A stretch of 64,000 nt of DNA. It comes from Sulfurimonas sp. GTDB taxonomy: Bacteria > Campylobacterota > Campylobacteria > Campylobacterales > Sulfurimonadaceae. Under the pieces are notes generated by a model, which saw nothing but the letters and a program-made list of their open reading frames with translations, did no database searches and was not told where the DNA came from. How positions within the stretch are numbered: the stretch's first letter is position 1; each line of letters begins with the position of its first letter. The DNA lies in assembly GCA_030949825.1 (NCBI GenBank), contig JAUZSC010000008.1, positions 236,930 to 300,929 on the forward strand. The letters are read 5' to 3'. This document shows positions 16,309-26,473 of this stretch, piece after piece. Made by a program: the position numbers and the translations under genes.

Positions 16309-17985
16309 ATTTAGAAGGATTGGTACAAATAAAAGCGAAACAATAACTGCAGCAAAAGTTCCTGAAATCAAAGCAACTCCAAGTCCACCAAATACTGGGT
16401 CACCCGCAAGAAGGGCAGAACCTAAGATGATAGCGATAGCTGTTAGCATAATCGGTTTTGCTCGAGTTGCACTTGCAATTGCAAGTGCTCTTCTTTTTTC
16501 GATGCCTTTGTCTTTTATGAGACCCTGCGCAAAATCAATGAGTAAAAGTGAGTTTCGTGAACTAATCCCCATAAGTGCAATAAAGCCAATAAGCGATGTA
16601 GCAGTAAGAAAGAATGTCTCAGTCGTTACAAGATTAGCAACCCAGTGTCCAACTATAACACCAATGATAGAAAGGAAACTTCCTCCTAATACTATACCAC
16701 TTAGAGCAAATGATTTATAATATACAACTAACAACAAGAAGATAAGGATTAAAGCCGCGATAAAAGCCCCACCTAAATCTCTAAATGTATCAAGCGTAAC
16801 TTTCATTTCGCCATCAAATTTTAAGAGATATTTTTCACCACTTTTTTTATCAACAAGACTTAAGTCAAACATAGTTGTTGAGATACCAGGAGATTTGCTA
16901 ACTTCATATCTGTCAGCAAACTGTTCCATCATCGTTTCTCTCGCATCTAGGAGTGGATACACTTGAGATACTAAATCTGTTTCAGCAACAACATTTACCA
17001 TAGTCTTTAAGTTTTTATGATAAATCATAGGCACAGAAAGCTCTTCTTTAATCTCAACAACCTCCGTAAGAGGAATCATAATTCCACGCTGATTCATAAG
17101 GCTTAACTGACCTAGTTTATTTTTAAGCAATCTAAGTGTATTTTTTTCTATAGTTTGGCTCTCTTCACTTAAAGAAACAAAAATAGATACTTGGTCGTTA
17201 AGCTCTATCGTATTCTTAACAGCAACTCCCATACCTTCAAAAGCAAGATAAAGAATCTCGTTTATTTGTTTAGCTGTCAAACCACTTTGTGAGGCTTTTA
17301 TAGGGATTAGGCTCAGTGTATATTTTGTATGGCGCTCATCCGCCATAATATCAACATCAACAAGATCTTTTGTTTTTTGTAAAATATCTGCAACTTCTGC
17401 GGCAAGTACAATAGCTTTTCGGTTGTCCTTTCCATAAACTTCAACAACGATAGAAGCTAAAGTTGGAGGACCAGCTGGCATCTCAACGAGCTTAATAACA
17501 GTTCCTCTTACAATCGGTTTACATGCATCTAAAATAACAGATCTTAATCTATGTACCATGTTAAAAGATTTTTCATCACGCCCATGTTTATCACTAAGGT
17601 TGATTACAATCTCAGCATACTCAACACTTTGCTTCATACCACTTCCCTTTACAAGACCAGCATAATCTAGTGGAGAACCTTGCCCTAAGAAAACTTCCAT
17701 ATCAACAAACTCTTCTTCTTTTTTCATAATGTTAGTTACACATTCTGAGACAATTTTTGTTTGATGAATTGAGCTTCCCTTAGGAGTATCAACATATATT
17801 GTAAAAGTATTTGTACTCTTTCCTGGCAACATCTTCGCGAGGACTAATTTTGTTGGAAGCATTAAAATTGAACCGGCGAGTGCTGCAAAAATAAGTGCCA
17901 TTACCAATAAACTTTTAAATGGTACATCTAAAATTCCAAAAATAAAGTGTTCGAATCTAGTTCCCTTATGTTCTTTTTTACTCAT
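16291..17985 (-). CDS. RND efflux permease, C-terminal half
   Basis: A 564-residue inner-membrane protein equal to the second half of an AcrB-type pump. One transmembrane helix (residues about 25-45) is followed by a large periplasmic region starting FTIYVDTPKGSS, then five or six helices containing GFIALMGISSRNSLLLIDFA, the family's late conserved motif with Arg where AcrB has Lys940. The start ATG overlaps the stop of the N-terminal half (TAATG) and has its own ribosome-binding site, GGAGAAA. The two halves therefore look like separate, coupled polypeptides rather than a broken gene. Confidence 0.83.
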   Translation of the reverse strand: MSKKEHKGTRFEHFIFGILDVPFKSLLVMALIFAALAGSILMLPTKLVLAKMLPGKSTNTFTIYVDTPKGSSIHQTKIVSECVTNIMKKEEEFVDMEVFLGQGSPLDYAGLVKGSGMKQSVEYAEIVINLSDKHGRDEKSFNMVHRLRSVILDACKPIVRGTVIKLVEMPAGPPTLASIVVEVYGKDNRKAIVLAAEVADILQKTKDLVDVDIMADERHTKYTLSLIPIKASQSGLTAKQINEILYLAFEGMGVAVKNTIELNDQVSIFVSLSEESQTIEKNTLRLLKNKLGQLSLMNQRGIMIPLTEVVEIKEELSVPMIYHKNLKTMVNVVAETDLVSQVYPLLDARETMMEQFADRYEVSKSPGISTTMFDLSLVDKKSGEKYLLKFDGEMKVTLDTFRDLGGAFIAALILIFLLLVVYYKSFALSGIVLGGSFLSIIGVIVGHWVANLVTTETFFLTATSLIGFIALMGISSRNSLLLIDFAQGLIKDKGIEKRRALAIASATRAKPIMLTAIAIILGSALLAGDPVFGGLGVALISGTFAAVIVSLLFVPILLNKTKAI

Positions 17986-19621
17986 TATTTTTCTCCTTCT
18001 TGTACTTTTTGAACTTCTTTAATTTTTTCTGTATCACAACACACAGCATGTCCATCAGTTTTCTTTATTTTTAATAATTTCTTACCTAAATAAGGAGTAA
18101 ATATATAGGCAATAAATAATGAAGCCAGTAGGGCAACAGGAACATTATAAGGAATAGGTTTCATAAACTCACCCATCATTCCACCAACAAATGCCATCGG
18201 CACCATCGTTAAAATAATGGCAAATGTAGCAACTGTAGTAGGTGCTCCAATCTCATCTGTAGCAGTAACGAGTAACTCATCCATATCTCTATCTTCGCTT
18301 CCATGTTGGTGCATATGTCTGTGAATATTTTCAATAACAATAATTGCAGCATCTACGAGTAAACCAAGTGAGAGTAAAAATGCGAAAAGCGTAATTCTAT
18401 TCATCGTTTGATCTGTCATATAAGCTATAAAAAGCGTAATCGATAAAATAGCTGGAACAGTAAATGTAACGATAAGCGATTCTCTCCAACCTAAAAAGAA
18501 CACAAGCATAACAGCAATAATTATAATCGTAATAACAAGGTGGTTCATCAGTTCATTAACCGCTTCGTTTGCTCGCTCACCATAGTTTCGAGTAATAATG
18601 CTACCAATACCCAGTTTTTCGAGTCTTTCTTTATTTTCTTCTAAGAGTTCTTTTACATCATCTGCTACAAAAACTGCATTTGTCCCTGCAAGTTTAGATA
18701 TTGCAAGTGTAATCTGCTCATATTCTAATTGATTTTTAAAAATGATACTTGCACTTTGTTTATTTTGAACATCAATAGAATCAGTTACGGTCGCGATATC
18801 TTTAAGATAAGTCGGACTTCCCATATACTGCGCAACTATAATATTTTCAACATCGCTAATAGAATCAATCGCATTTTTCATTCCAAATACCACAAGCTTA
18901 TTATCTTGTGTATTTAGCTTGACGCTTGGAACCCGAGTACCAATGGCTTGAATACCTTGAACAATTTGCCCTAAAGATAAATGGTAACCTCTAAGCTTTC
19001 CTAAATCAACTTCAACATTATACTGTTGTTTATGCGCACCTTTGAGCTCTGTTTTTGCCACATTATCTAAGGCACTTATATCTTTTTTTAAGATTTTCAA
19101 CCTCATGTAAAAAGCTAGGATAATCGAGCGTTTGATTTTTTTTGATAAAATGCTACACCTACGATAGGAATATCGATATCTATATCAAAGGGTCTCACAA
19201 GTGGTTGCATTACATTCTTTGGAAGCATGTCCATGTTTTGCATTACTTTGTCATAAAGCTTTAGATTAGAGCTTTCTCTATCTTGACCTATATAATACAT
19301 AACATTGATAATAGCTACATTATCTACACTCATAGCATATATGTTTTCAATACCTTTAATCTCTCTAAGTTTTTGCTCAAGTGGCTCAACTAGAATTTTT
19401 TCTATCTCTTTTGGTTTAAGTCCAGGAGCAGGTATAATTATAGTACCTCCACTTATCGAGATCTGTGGGTCTTCTTCACGAGGCATAACTTCTAAGGCTA
19501 TATAACCCATTGTAAATAAAAATACTGCCAACACAGCAGTAAGAGGACTATACAAAAAGGTCTTTGCCAAAGAACCTGCATAATCGCTAGTTTTAATATG
19601 CGATAAATCTTTTTCTTCCAT
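17985..19621 (-). CDS. RND efflux permease, N-terminal half (two homopolymer frameshifts)
   Basis: As sequenced this is two open frames, 19115-19621 (168 residues) and 17985-19106. Removing one T from the T8 at 19136-19143 and one from the T7 at 19083-19089 joins them through YQKNQTLDYPSFLHEVENLKK into a 544-residue protein. It has the RND N-half plan: transmembrane helix 1 (SPLTAVLAVFLFTMGYIALE), a porter region, then helices 2-6 with GLLVDAAIIVIENIHRH. AcrB has two Asp in that motif; here the second is Ala, as in CusA-like pumps. The end is a cytoplasmic tail with two Cys (HAVCCDTEK). The start is preceded by AAGGAG. Substrate unknown; a metal or solvent is plausible. Confidence 0.8.
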
Positions 19622-19844
19622 TATAAATTCTCCTTATATATAATAATCTAAATTTTTTGATTGATTTATTATATTTTTACACTTTATATGATAAACACTA
19701 TTCTATATTATCAACCTAAAATTCAGGCTAGTTTTATACTTTTTATACTAAATTTATACTCTAATTCTCTAATTATACACAGATAAAAAAATAAAAATAA
19801 TTATAAATAATATATATGTTAAGATTTTTTTATATTGATTTAGC

Positions 19845-19850
19845 TATAAT
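19845..19850 (+). promoter_or_regulatory. Candidate -10 box for the MotA/MotB-like operon
   Basis: GCTATAAT within an AT-rich stretch, 108 bp before the ATG at 19959, which has the ribosome-binding site TTAGGA. The 337-bp gap from 19622 to 19958 holds no gene that I can support. Confidence 0.45.
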
Positions 19851-19958
19851 AATATATATAAAACGGAAGAATACTTGGCTCAATCATTTCATAGAATGAA
19901 AACAGCGTATTAACCGTTCAAAAATAGTACATTTAATAATCAATTAGGAATCTAAAGT

Positions 19959-21090
19959 ATGTCAAAAACACCAATAACAGCAAAATGTTCTGCTAACATC
20001 ATCGTAATATCTGCTATCCCTGCTCTCTTTTTTTGCAGCAATTGTACTAGGTTATCTAGGTTTAATCCCTATCAAAGTCCCTTTTACATCAGTCATAGTT
20101 ATAGGATTTATATTTTTTATATTTTTACTTTTTGCAAAAAATAATGCGAATTACAGTATTTGTAAAATGCGTGCTTCTTATTTAACGATGGAAGATGAAC
20201 TTAAAAATCAACTTGAGCGCAACTCACTCATACTAAATAATGAAAAGAAATCAATTTTAAATATAGATCTATTTCTTAACGAGTATTATTCAAAAACAAG
20301 AAATGATAACTTTGTTGCGGTAGCAGCATCAGTATTTCCAATGCTAGGTATTTTAGGTACATTTATGGCTATCGCTATCTCTATGCCTGACTTTTCAGTT
20401 CAAAATACGGAGGCACTTGATAATGAAATTACAATTTTACTAAGTGGTGTTGGCTCAGCTTTTTATGCTTCAATCTACGGTATTTTATTATCATTGATTT
20501 GGACCTATTTTGAAAAAAGTGGTTTAAGTAAAGTAGATAAATACTTCGCAAATATAAAAACTACATTTAACAACAGTACTTGGACTGAAAATGAATTAAA
20601 AATTCATGAATTATCTCAAATAGAAAACAAAGACAATAAGTTTATTACAGCGCTTAAAGAAACATTTAACCTTGAGTTTGTACAAACAATCAATGACCAG
20701 CATCTCAGTAATTTACGCGAAGTAATGAATGAAAGTAATAATAACTTTGCAATCGTTGCGAACCATCTCAAAAGTGCGTCTGCTGAACTCACAAAAACAT
20801 TAAACCAACTTGATAATAACCAAAATGCACTTGAAGCACAAAATAATATTGACAAACACTTACAAAACTTTACACTTGCAACAAATGAATTTGAGAAAAA
20901 CTCAAAAATATTTAGTGCGCAACTTAGTATCTCACTCAACAAAACATTTGAAAAAATCGATACTGAAATCGGAGATATCGTTGTTAAACTTGCAGACTTT
21001 GCAACGCATGTAAGCCTACAAAGTGAAGAAGTACAAAATAGTGTTAAGTCTTACCACAACGCACTCGCAAGTCAAGGTAGAATAAGATAA
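19959..21090 (+). CDS. MotA/TolQ/ExbB-like proton-channel protein (one frameshift)
   Basis: The downstream open frame begins at 20167, but the natural start is the ATG at 19959. Removing one T from the T7 at 20028-20034 gives two N-terminal helices (FFAAIVLGYLGLIP and VIVIGFIFFIFLLF) joined to the rest, 376 residues in all. The core FPMLGILGTFMAIAISMP plus GSAFYASIYGILLSLIW is the MotA/TolQ/ExbB channel signature. The last about 200 residues are a cytoplasmic coiled coil, longer than in flagellar MotA. Partner of the following MotB-like gene. Not flagellar MotA by tail or context. Confidence 0.78.
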
Positions 21091-22202
21091 ATGTTTAAAA
21101 AACAATCTACAAATAACGAAACAAATTTTTGGATATCATATGCTGACCTTATGGCAGGATTATTATTTATCTTTATCCTCTTGATTGGGGCTATTATAGT
21201 AAAAGCTATAGTGCTTAAAAATGATTTAAGTTCTAAAGAAAGTTCTTTAAACAATAAGATAAATACGCTTTTTCTTCGTGATGCAGAAATACAGAAACTA
21301 AAAAAACTTTTAGCAGATAGAATGAAAGACCTTTTAGATTCTGAACAAGCACTTCTCATTACAAAAAATGCCCTTAAACTTCGAACAGAGGAAATTGTAA
21401 ATTTAAATAATATTCTACTTGCACATAATACTAAAATTGACGACTTCAATGGAAAAATAGTAATTTTACAAAATCTACTTGATGAAAGTACAGCAAAAGA
21501 TGCTGATCAAAACAAGAAACTGCAAGACTATGAAAGTAAAGTTCTTATACTTTCAAATACACTAACAGATAAAACAGATGCTCTAAAATTAAAAGATGAA
21601 AAGCTCATAGACCTACTTAGAATTTTAGAAGAAAAAGAAACTAACTACGATAGGCTTATCGCTAAACTTAAGGCTCAAAAGCAAGTATTAAAAGTCTTAC
21701 AGGAATACGAATTAAAGTTATTGCAGAATTAAAAGCATCCCTTGGTAAAAAAGTTCAAATAGACCCTACAAGTGGTTCACTAAGATTATCTTCAAGTATT
21801 TTATTTCCAAAAAATCAAGTTAAACTCAAAGAAGCATTTAAGCAAGACCTCAAAAAACTCTATATTGAGTATATGGATGCGCTTATGTCAAACAGAAACA
21901 TAGCATCGCAAATCGATCGTATTGTGATTGAGGGGCATACAGATAGTGATGGTAGCTACCTTCTTAACCTAGATATTTCTCAAAAAAGAGCTTATGCTGT
22001 TATGAGTTACCTTGCATCCCTTGAATACACCAAAAGACATAATCTCATGCCTCTTTTAGTGGCAAGTGGTCGCTCATACCAAGACATAATTAAAGTCAAT
22101 GGTGTCGAAAACAAGGATGCTTCAAGAAGAATCGAGATTAAATTCACCCTCAAAAATGATGATGCAATGAATGAGATTGAGAGAATTTTAGATTATGAAT
22201 GA
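21091..22202 (+). CDS. MotB/OmpA-like stator protein (one frameshift)
   Basis: The N-terminus NFWISYADLMAGLLFIFILL is the MotB/ZorB-type helix with its proton-carrying Asp. Residues about 40-210 are a periplasmic coiled coil; the C-terminus is an OmpA peptidoglycan-binding domain (IVIEGHTDSDGSYLLN, LSQKRA-like ISQKRAYAV, ASRRIEIKF). As sequenced the frame stops at 21732 and resumes by 21873. Adding one A to the A4 run at 21690-21693 joins the parts via LKSLTGIRIKVIAELKASLG, giving 370 residues. It begins right after the MotA-like stop. Confidence 0.78.
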
Positions 22203-22366
22203 TTTTGACGCAAAGAAGATAAAAGAAGCAAGTCATTACCTAGAAGACAAGCTCAACCTTTTCAAAAAAAGGTGGAGCAACTACTAAAAAAGATAACGCC
22301 TACGAACTCGATAACAAAAAGTCTAGTATGTTTCAAAGGTTTGTAAATAGTATCTTTAGCAAATAA
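22195..22366 (+). CDS. Small hypothetical protein of the MotA/MotB-like operon (one frameshift)
   Basis: The ATG overlaps the MotB-like stop by 8 bp. As sequenced it ends after 30 residues; deleting one base of the A7 run at 22264-22270 extends it to 56 residues ending FQRFVNSIFSK at 22364-22366. It is Lys-rich with no membrane helix and no recognised family. The overlap and the fit of the corrected frame support a real gene. Confidence 0.5.
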
Positions 22367-22373
22367 GCTTGCT

Positions 22374-23018
22374 TTACTGTAGGCTTATAAGGTATCCATC
22401 TTTAATCTCTTTTACTTTATAGCGGTAATAACCATCAAGTTCAATAACTATTCTATAATAGCCCTTGTGATTTCCTACTCTTATCTTCGTATATGCAGAG
22501 TTCTCAATTGTTTTAAAGTAACTGTTCATACTACTCTCTCGCTTAAAATCCATGACAATTCTATGCGGTTGCCCTAGTAAAAAGTTTCTAATGAGTTTAT
22601 CTTGTGTGATAATTTTTAATCTACTTTTTCCAAGCATAAAGTCTGCAAATTTTATTTTTCCAATTTCTTTATATACTTGTATTTTTTTATGCTTTGTAGG
22701 TATTTTTTTGCTATTGATTACTTTTTCTTTAGCATAACTCTGTGATATAAAAAGTGGTAAATGCCAATCAACAGTATGTGTTAAATCAATGCTCTTCGTC
22801 TCCAAAGAAGCATCTAAATTCTCATATTCTATTGTTACTTTTTTAATTATTCTAGCAGTTGAGGGAAGCGTAATACTAGCTTGCTTAAGTTTTGGAATAT
22901 TTTTTGTTTCATTTGAAGTAAAAGGTAAATCTTCTTCGCCTTGGGAAGGAAAAAATGGATTCTCTCTTGCGTCAAGATTAAAAATTAAAAAGAATGTTAC
23001 TAATAATACTCTGAGCAT
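22374..23018 (-). CDS. AMIN-domain periplasmic protein
   Basis: A 214-residue protein with signal peptide MLRVLLVTFFLIFNLDA. The C-terminal about 90 residues have AMIN-domain features (SRLKIITQDKLIRNFLL, PHRIVMDFKRE, YYRIVIELDGYYRY). AMIN domains bind peptidoglycan and localise envelope proteins. The middle is basic and low-complexity. It follows the ftsB-like gene, in the order eno, ftsB-like, AMIN protein that is conserved in Campylobacterota, pointing to a division or envelope role. Confidence 0.78.
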   Translation of the reverse strand: MLRVLLVTFFLIFNLDARENPFFPSQGEEDLPFTSNETKNIPKLKQASITLPSTARIIKKVTIEYENLDASLETKSIDLTHTVDWHLPLFISQSYAKEKVINSKKIPTKHKKIQVYKEIGKIKFADFMLGKSRLKIITQDKLIRNFLLGQPHRIVMDFKRESSMNSYFKTIENSAYTKIRVGNHKGYYRIVIELDGYYRYKVKEIKDGYLISLQ

Positions 23019-23057
23019 TGAGTCTCCAATTAATGTGTAATTTAAATTATTATAGCA

Positions 23058-23336
23058 TTATTGAGCAGAAATTTCTTTAAGTTCAAAGTATTCACGCTGA
23101 AGCTCTGCATTATCATGTTTCAATCTATAGACTTCATCTCTTAAATATATTTCGTACTCATCAAGACCAAGCAAAATTTCTAAAGAGTTTGTTCCATAAA
23201 GAATAAGCCCGATGTAAACACCAAAGGCTAAAACCATAAGCAAAAGAAGTAAAAAATTTGTAAAAGATAAGCCTAGATACTCTTGAGTTAAACTTTGACT
23301 CGTATCTATCTCGTCAAAAAGTTCTTCTTCTGCCAT
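23058..23336 (-). CDS. FtsB/DivIC-like septum formation initiator protein
   Basis: A 92-residue bitopic membrane protein: a short cytoplasmic N-terminus, one helix (FLLLLLMVLAFGVYIGLIL), then a periplasmic coiled coil (LRDEVYRLKHDNAELQREY). This is the FtsB/DivIC plan, in which it bridges FtsL and FtsQ at the division septum. It lies 8 bp downstream of eno on the same strand. Family assignment rests on topology and conserved gene order. Confidence 0.75.
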   Translation of the reverse strand: MAEEELFDEIDTSQSLTQEYLGLSFTNFLLLLLMVLAFGVYIGLILYGTNSLEILLGLDEYEIYLRDEVYRLKHDNAELQREYFELKEISAQ

Positions 23337-23344
23337 TGTAAAAC

Positions 23345-24613
23345 CTAGTTAAAAAGTGCTGAACCTAAGTACTCGCCATAAACAACTTCGTTTTCAATCT
23401 CAAGCAATCGATTGTATTTAGCTGTTCTTTCTCCGCGTGCAGTTGAGCCTGTTTTAATTTGACCACAGTTTAAAGCAACTGCAAAATCAGCGATGAAAGC
23501 ATCTTCACTTTCACCTGAGCGGTGACTCATAACACATGTATAACCATTTCTTTGCGCAAGACGAACTGTTAGCATCGTTTCAGATACTGTACCAATTTGG
23601 TTTGGTTTAATTAAGATAGAGTTTGCGATTCCCTCACGGATTCCACGCACTAATATATTTGCATTTGTAACAAATAAATCATCACCAACAATCTGAATCT
23701 TGTCACCAAGCTTCTCAGTCATAAGCTTAAAGCCATCCCAATCATCTTCATTTAAACCATCTTCTATAGAAACTATAGGATATTTAGCACATAAATCAAC
23801 ATAATAATCTACTAACTCTGCAGAAGTAACTGTACGGTTTTCAGATGCTAGCTTATAACCACCACCCTCTGCAAGAATCTCAGATGCAGCAACATCTAAA
23901 GCTATACCAAAATGCTCTCCAGCTTTATAACCAGCTTTCTCAATAGCTTGAACAATAATTTGAATAGGTTCTTCGTTTGAAGATAAATCAGGAGCAAAAC
24001 CACCCTCGTCACCAAGCGCAGTATTATGTTTATTTTCTTTTAAAATACCTTTTAAAGTATGATAAACTTCAGCAGATGCACGAAGTCCCTCTGCAAAATC
24101 TGTAAAACCAACTGGAACAATCATGTACTCTTGAAAGTCTACAGAGTTATCAGCATGAGAACCACCATTTATGATATTTAACATTGGAGTAGGAATTGTC
24201 ATAGCATTTGCTCCACCGAGGTAACGGTAAAGTGGCATTTCAAGACTTTTTGAAGCAGCACGCGCTACTGCCATAGAAACACCAAGCACTGCATTAGCAC
24301 CTAGTTTTCCATAGTTCTCAGTACCATCAATTTCTTTCATTGTTGCATCTATCACTGCTTGGTTAAAAGGGGACAAACCAATAAGTGCATCAGAGATTTC
24401 ATTGTTAACATGTCCAACGGCTTTTAAAACACCCTTACCCATGTAACGCTCATCCGCGTCACGAAGTTCCAAGGCTTCACGCTTTCCTGTACTTGCACCT
24501 GATGGTACTATAGCACTCTCAACCGTTCCATCACTTAACTCTACTGTCGCTTTTACTGTTGGGTTACCTCGTGAATCCATAACTTCTATTGCACTTACGC
24601 TATCTATAAACAT
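23345..24613 (-). CDS. eno: Enolase
   Basis: A 422-residue enolase (2-phosphoglycerate to phosphoenolpyruvate). The N-terminus [20 protein letters not shown], the Mg-binding and catalytic regions ([43 protein letters not shown]) and the signature [10 protein letters not shown] are all present. Downstream of recA on the same strand, as in other Campylobacterota. Confidence 0.97.
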   Translation of the reverse strand: MFIDSVSAIEVMDSRGNPTVKATVELSDGTVESAIVPSGASTGKREALELRDADERYMGKGVLKAVGHVNNEISDALIGLSPFNQAVIDATMKEIDGTENYGKLGANAVLGVSMAVARAASKSLEMPLYRYLGGANAMTIPTPMLNIINGGSHADNSVDFQEYMIVPVGFTDFAEGLRASAEVYHTLKGILKENKHNTALGDEGGFAPDLSSNEEPIQIIVQAIEKAGYKAGEHFGIALDVAASEILAEGGGYKLASENRTVTSAELVDYYVDLCAKYPIVSIEDGLNEDDWDGFKLMTEKLGDKIQIVGDDLFVTNANILVRGIREGIANSILIKPNQIGTVSETMLTVRLAQRNGYTCVMSHRSGESEDAFIADFAVALNCGQIKTGSTARGERTAKYNRLLEIENEVVYGEYLGSALFN

Positions 24614-24674
24614 TTATATACCTTTTTTATGTGTAATTAATTGTTTGTATTTTAGCGAAAAATTATTAAATTAA

Positions 24675-25730
24675 CTACTCAGAATCTGACTCAGAACTAT
24701 TTACTTCAGCAACCTCGGCAGCTTCCATAACATTCACATCACTCATGCCCATAGCCACTTTAATTTTTTCTTCTATTTCCTCGGCTAACTTAGGTTCTTC
24801 TTTAAACATTGCCTTCACCTTCTCGCGCCCTTGACCAAGTTTAGTTTCACCATAAGAGAACCATGCTCCACTTTTGTCTACAATGTCGAGTTTAACACCA
24901 TAATCAACTAACTCACCCTCTTTAGAGATTCCCTCACCAAACATAATATCAAACTCTGCTTGACGAAATGGTGGTGCTACTTTGTTCTTGATTACCTTAG
25001 CTTTTACACGGTTACCAATAACACTTTCACCTTGTTTAAGTGAAGCAATACGACGAACATCTATACGAACAGAAGCATAAAATTTAAGTGCATTTCCACC
25101 TGTTGTTGTCTCAGGAGAACCATAACCCATCATTCCAATTTTCATACGAAGTTGATTGATGAAGATAATTGTACAGTTCATTTTAGAAACAACACCAGTT
25201 AGTTTTCTAAGTGCCTTACTCATTAAACGAGCCTGAACACCAACTTGCTGGTCTGTCATCTCACCTTCTAACTCAACTTTTGGAGTAAGTGCTGCAACAG
25301 AATCGATTACGATTAAATCAACTGCTCCACTTCGTGCAATTGTTTCAACAATATCTAGTGCTTGTTCTCCATAATCTGGTTGGGAAACTAAAAGATTATC
25401 AACATCTACGCCAAGATTTTTAGCATAGACAACATCAAGCGCATGCTCAGCATCTATAAAGGCACATACTCCATCTTGTTTTTGACATTGAGCAGTAATT
25501 TGAAGCGCTAATGTTGTTTTACCTGAACTCTCAGGTCCATATATCTCAATAACACGACCTTGAGGGATACCACCTATTCCAAGCGCTAAATCTAGTCCAA
25601 TAGAACCTGTACTAATTGACTGCATAGGTTTAATGTCTTTATCGCCTAGACGCATTAAGGCACCTTTACCAAATGCTTTATCTATTTGTTTCATCGCTAA
25701 GTCTAATGATTTTTGTTTATTTGCGTCCAT
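24675..25730 (-). CDS. recA: Recombinase RecA
   Basis: RecA with Walker [11 protein letters not shown], the Walker B strand [12 protein letters not shown], and the loop region [26 protein letters not shown] (given here only as a locator). I place the start at the ATG at 25730 ([15 protein letters not shown]), giving 351 residues, as in relatives. A GTG ten codons upstream lies directly beside a TATAAT (25761-25766, minus strand), so it would sit at the transcript's very start. The protein drives strand exchange and SOS cleavage. Confidence 0.96.
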   Translation of the reverse strand: MDANKQKSLDLAMKQIDKAFGKGALMRLGDKDIKPMQSISTGSIGLDLALGIGGIPQGRVIEIYGPESSGKTTLALQITAQCQKQDGVCAFIDAEHALDVVYAKNLGVDVDNLLVSQPDYGEQALDIVETIARSGAVDLIVIDSVAALTPKVELEGEMTDQQVGVQARLMSKALRKLTGVVSKMNCTIIFINQLRMKIGMMGYGSPETTTGGNALKFYASVRIDVRRIASLKQGESVIGNRVKAKVIKNKVAPPFRQAEFDIMFGEGISKEGELVDYGVKLDIVDKSGAWFSYGETKLGQGREKVKAMFKEEPKLAEEIEEKIKVAMGMSDVNVMEAAEVAEVNSSESDSE

Positions 25731-25760
25731 CTTGGGCTCACTTATTTTAAATTTTGACAC

Positions 25761-25766
25761 ATTATA
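25761..25766 (-). promoter_or_regulatory. -10 box of recA
   Basis: TATAAT on the minus strand, about 31 bp before the recA ATG at 25730. It lies in the 143-bp divergent gap shared with the SYLF-domain gene. Confidence 0.55.
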
Positions 25767-25903
25767 GTTTGATTTTTTAAAGAATATAAAAAATATGACA
25801 ATTTGCCATATTTTATCTTGATTTGCTTAAAAAGACTTTGCCTTATTCTTTATAATAATTAAGATGCTATAATCATTTAACTAAATAAAAAGAGGGTTTT
25901 ACA

Positions 25904-26470
25904 ATGAAACACATCAAACTTATACTTGCCTTAGCATTAGCTGTTCTAATGTTTTCTGGATTTTGGTCAAGCAATGACAACGACAACGAAAGAAGAGCAG
26001 AGCGAATAGCTGAGAGTAAAGAGTCTTTGGAACTTTTATATACATATAAATCAGGTACCCAAAAGGACATTAAAAGTGCTTACGGTTACGCAACATTTAA
26101 AAGTATTGGAATGACTATGTTTATTATGACTGCTGAGGGTGGATATGGCGTAGCACATAACAATCAAACTGGTGAAGACACTTATATGGACATGGTTGCT
26201 GGTGGTATGGGTATGGGTATGGGTGTTAAAGACTTTAGAGCAATTTTTATCTTTGATAACAAAAAAGACTTTGATGACTTTGTCGATAATGGTTACGAAG
26301 CAAATGCTCAAGCAGATGCTACAATAAAAGCTGAAGAAGATGGTGATTCTATTAACGAAGCGATTACATTAAAAGAGGGTATGAAACTTTATAAACTTAC
26401 TCAAAACGGTATGGCTATGCAGATTACTATTCAAGGTAGTAAATACTGGAAAGATAAGACACTTAACTAA
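25904..26470 (+). CDS. SYLF (YSC84-type) lipid-binding domain lipoprotein-like protein
   Basis: A 188-residue exported protein with signal segment MKHIKLILALALAVLMFSGFW. The body is a SYLF/YSC84 domain: SAYGYATFKSIGMT, GGYGVAHNNQTGEDTYMDM, a Gly/Met-rich turn, then FRAIFIFDNKKDFDDFVDNG. SYLF domains bind phosphoinositides in eukaryotes; the bacterial periplasmic versions have no fixed role. It stands divergent from recA with its own promoter region and ribosome-binding site (AGAGGGTTTT). Confidence 0.8.
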   Translation: MKHIKLILALALAVLMFSGFWSSNDNDNERRAERIAESKESLELLYTYKSGTQKDIKSAYGYATFKSIGMTMFIMTAEGGYGVAHNNQTGEDTYMDMVAGGMGMGMGVKDFRAIFIFDNKKDFDDFVDNGYEANAQADATIKAEEDGDSINEAITLKEGMKLYKLTQNGMAMQITIQGSKYWKDKTLN

Positions 26471-26473
26471 TCG

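Noticed and set aside
19959-22366. Complete Zorya anti-phage system
   Set aside because: Only the ZorA/ZorB-like pair is present; the next gene is a 56-aa unknown, then the AMIN gene on the other strand.
22363-22388. ATAAGC/GCTTAT hairpin between convergent genes
   Set aside because: Six-bp stem with a 14-nt loop and no T-tract.
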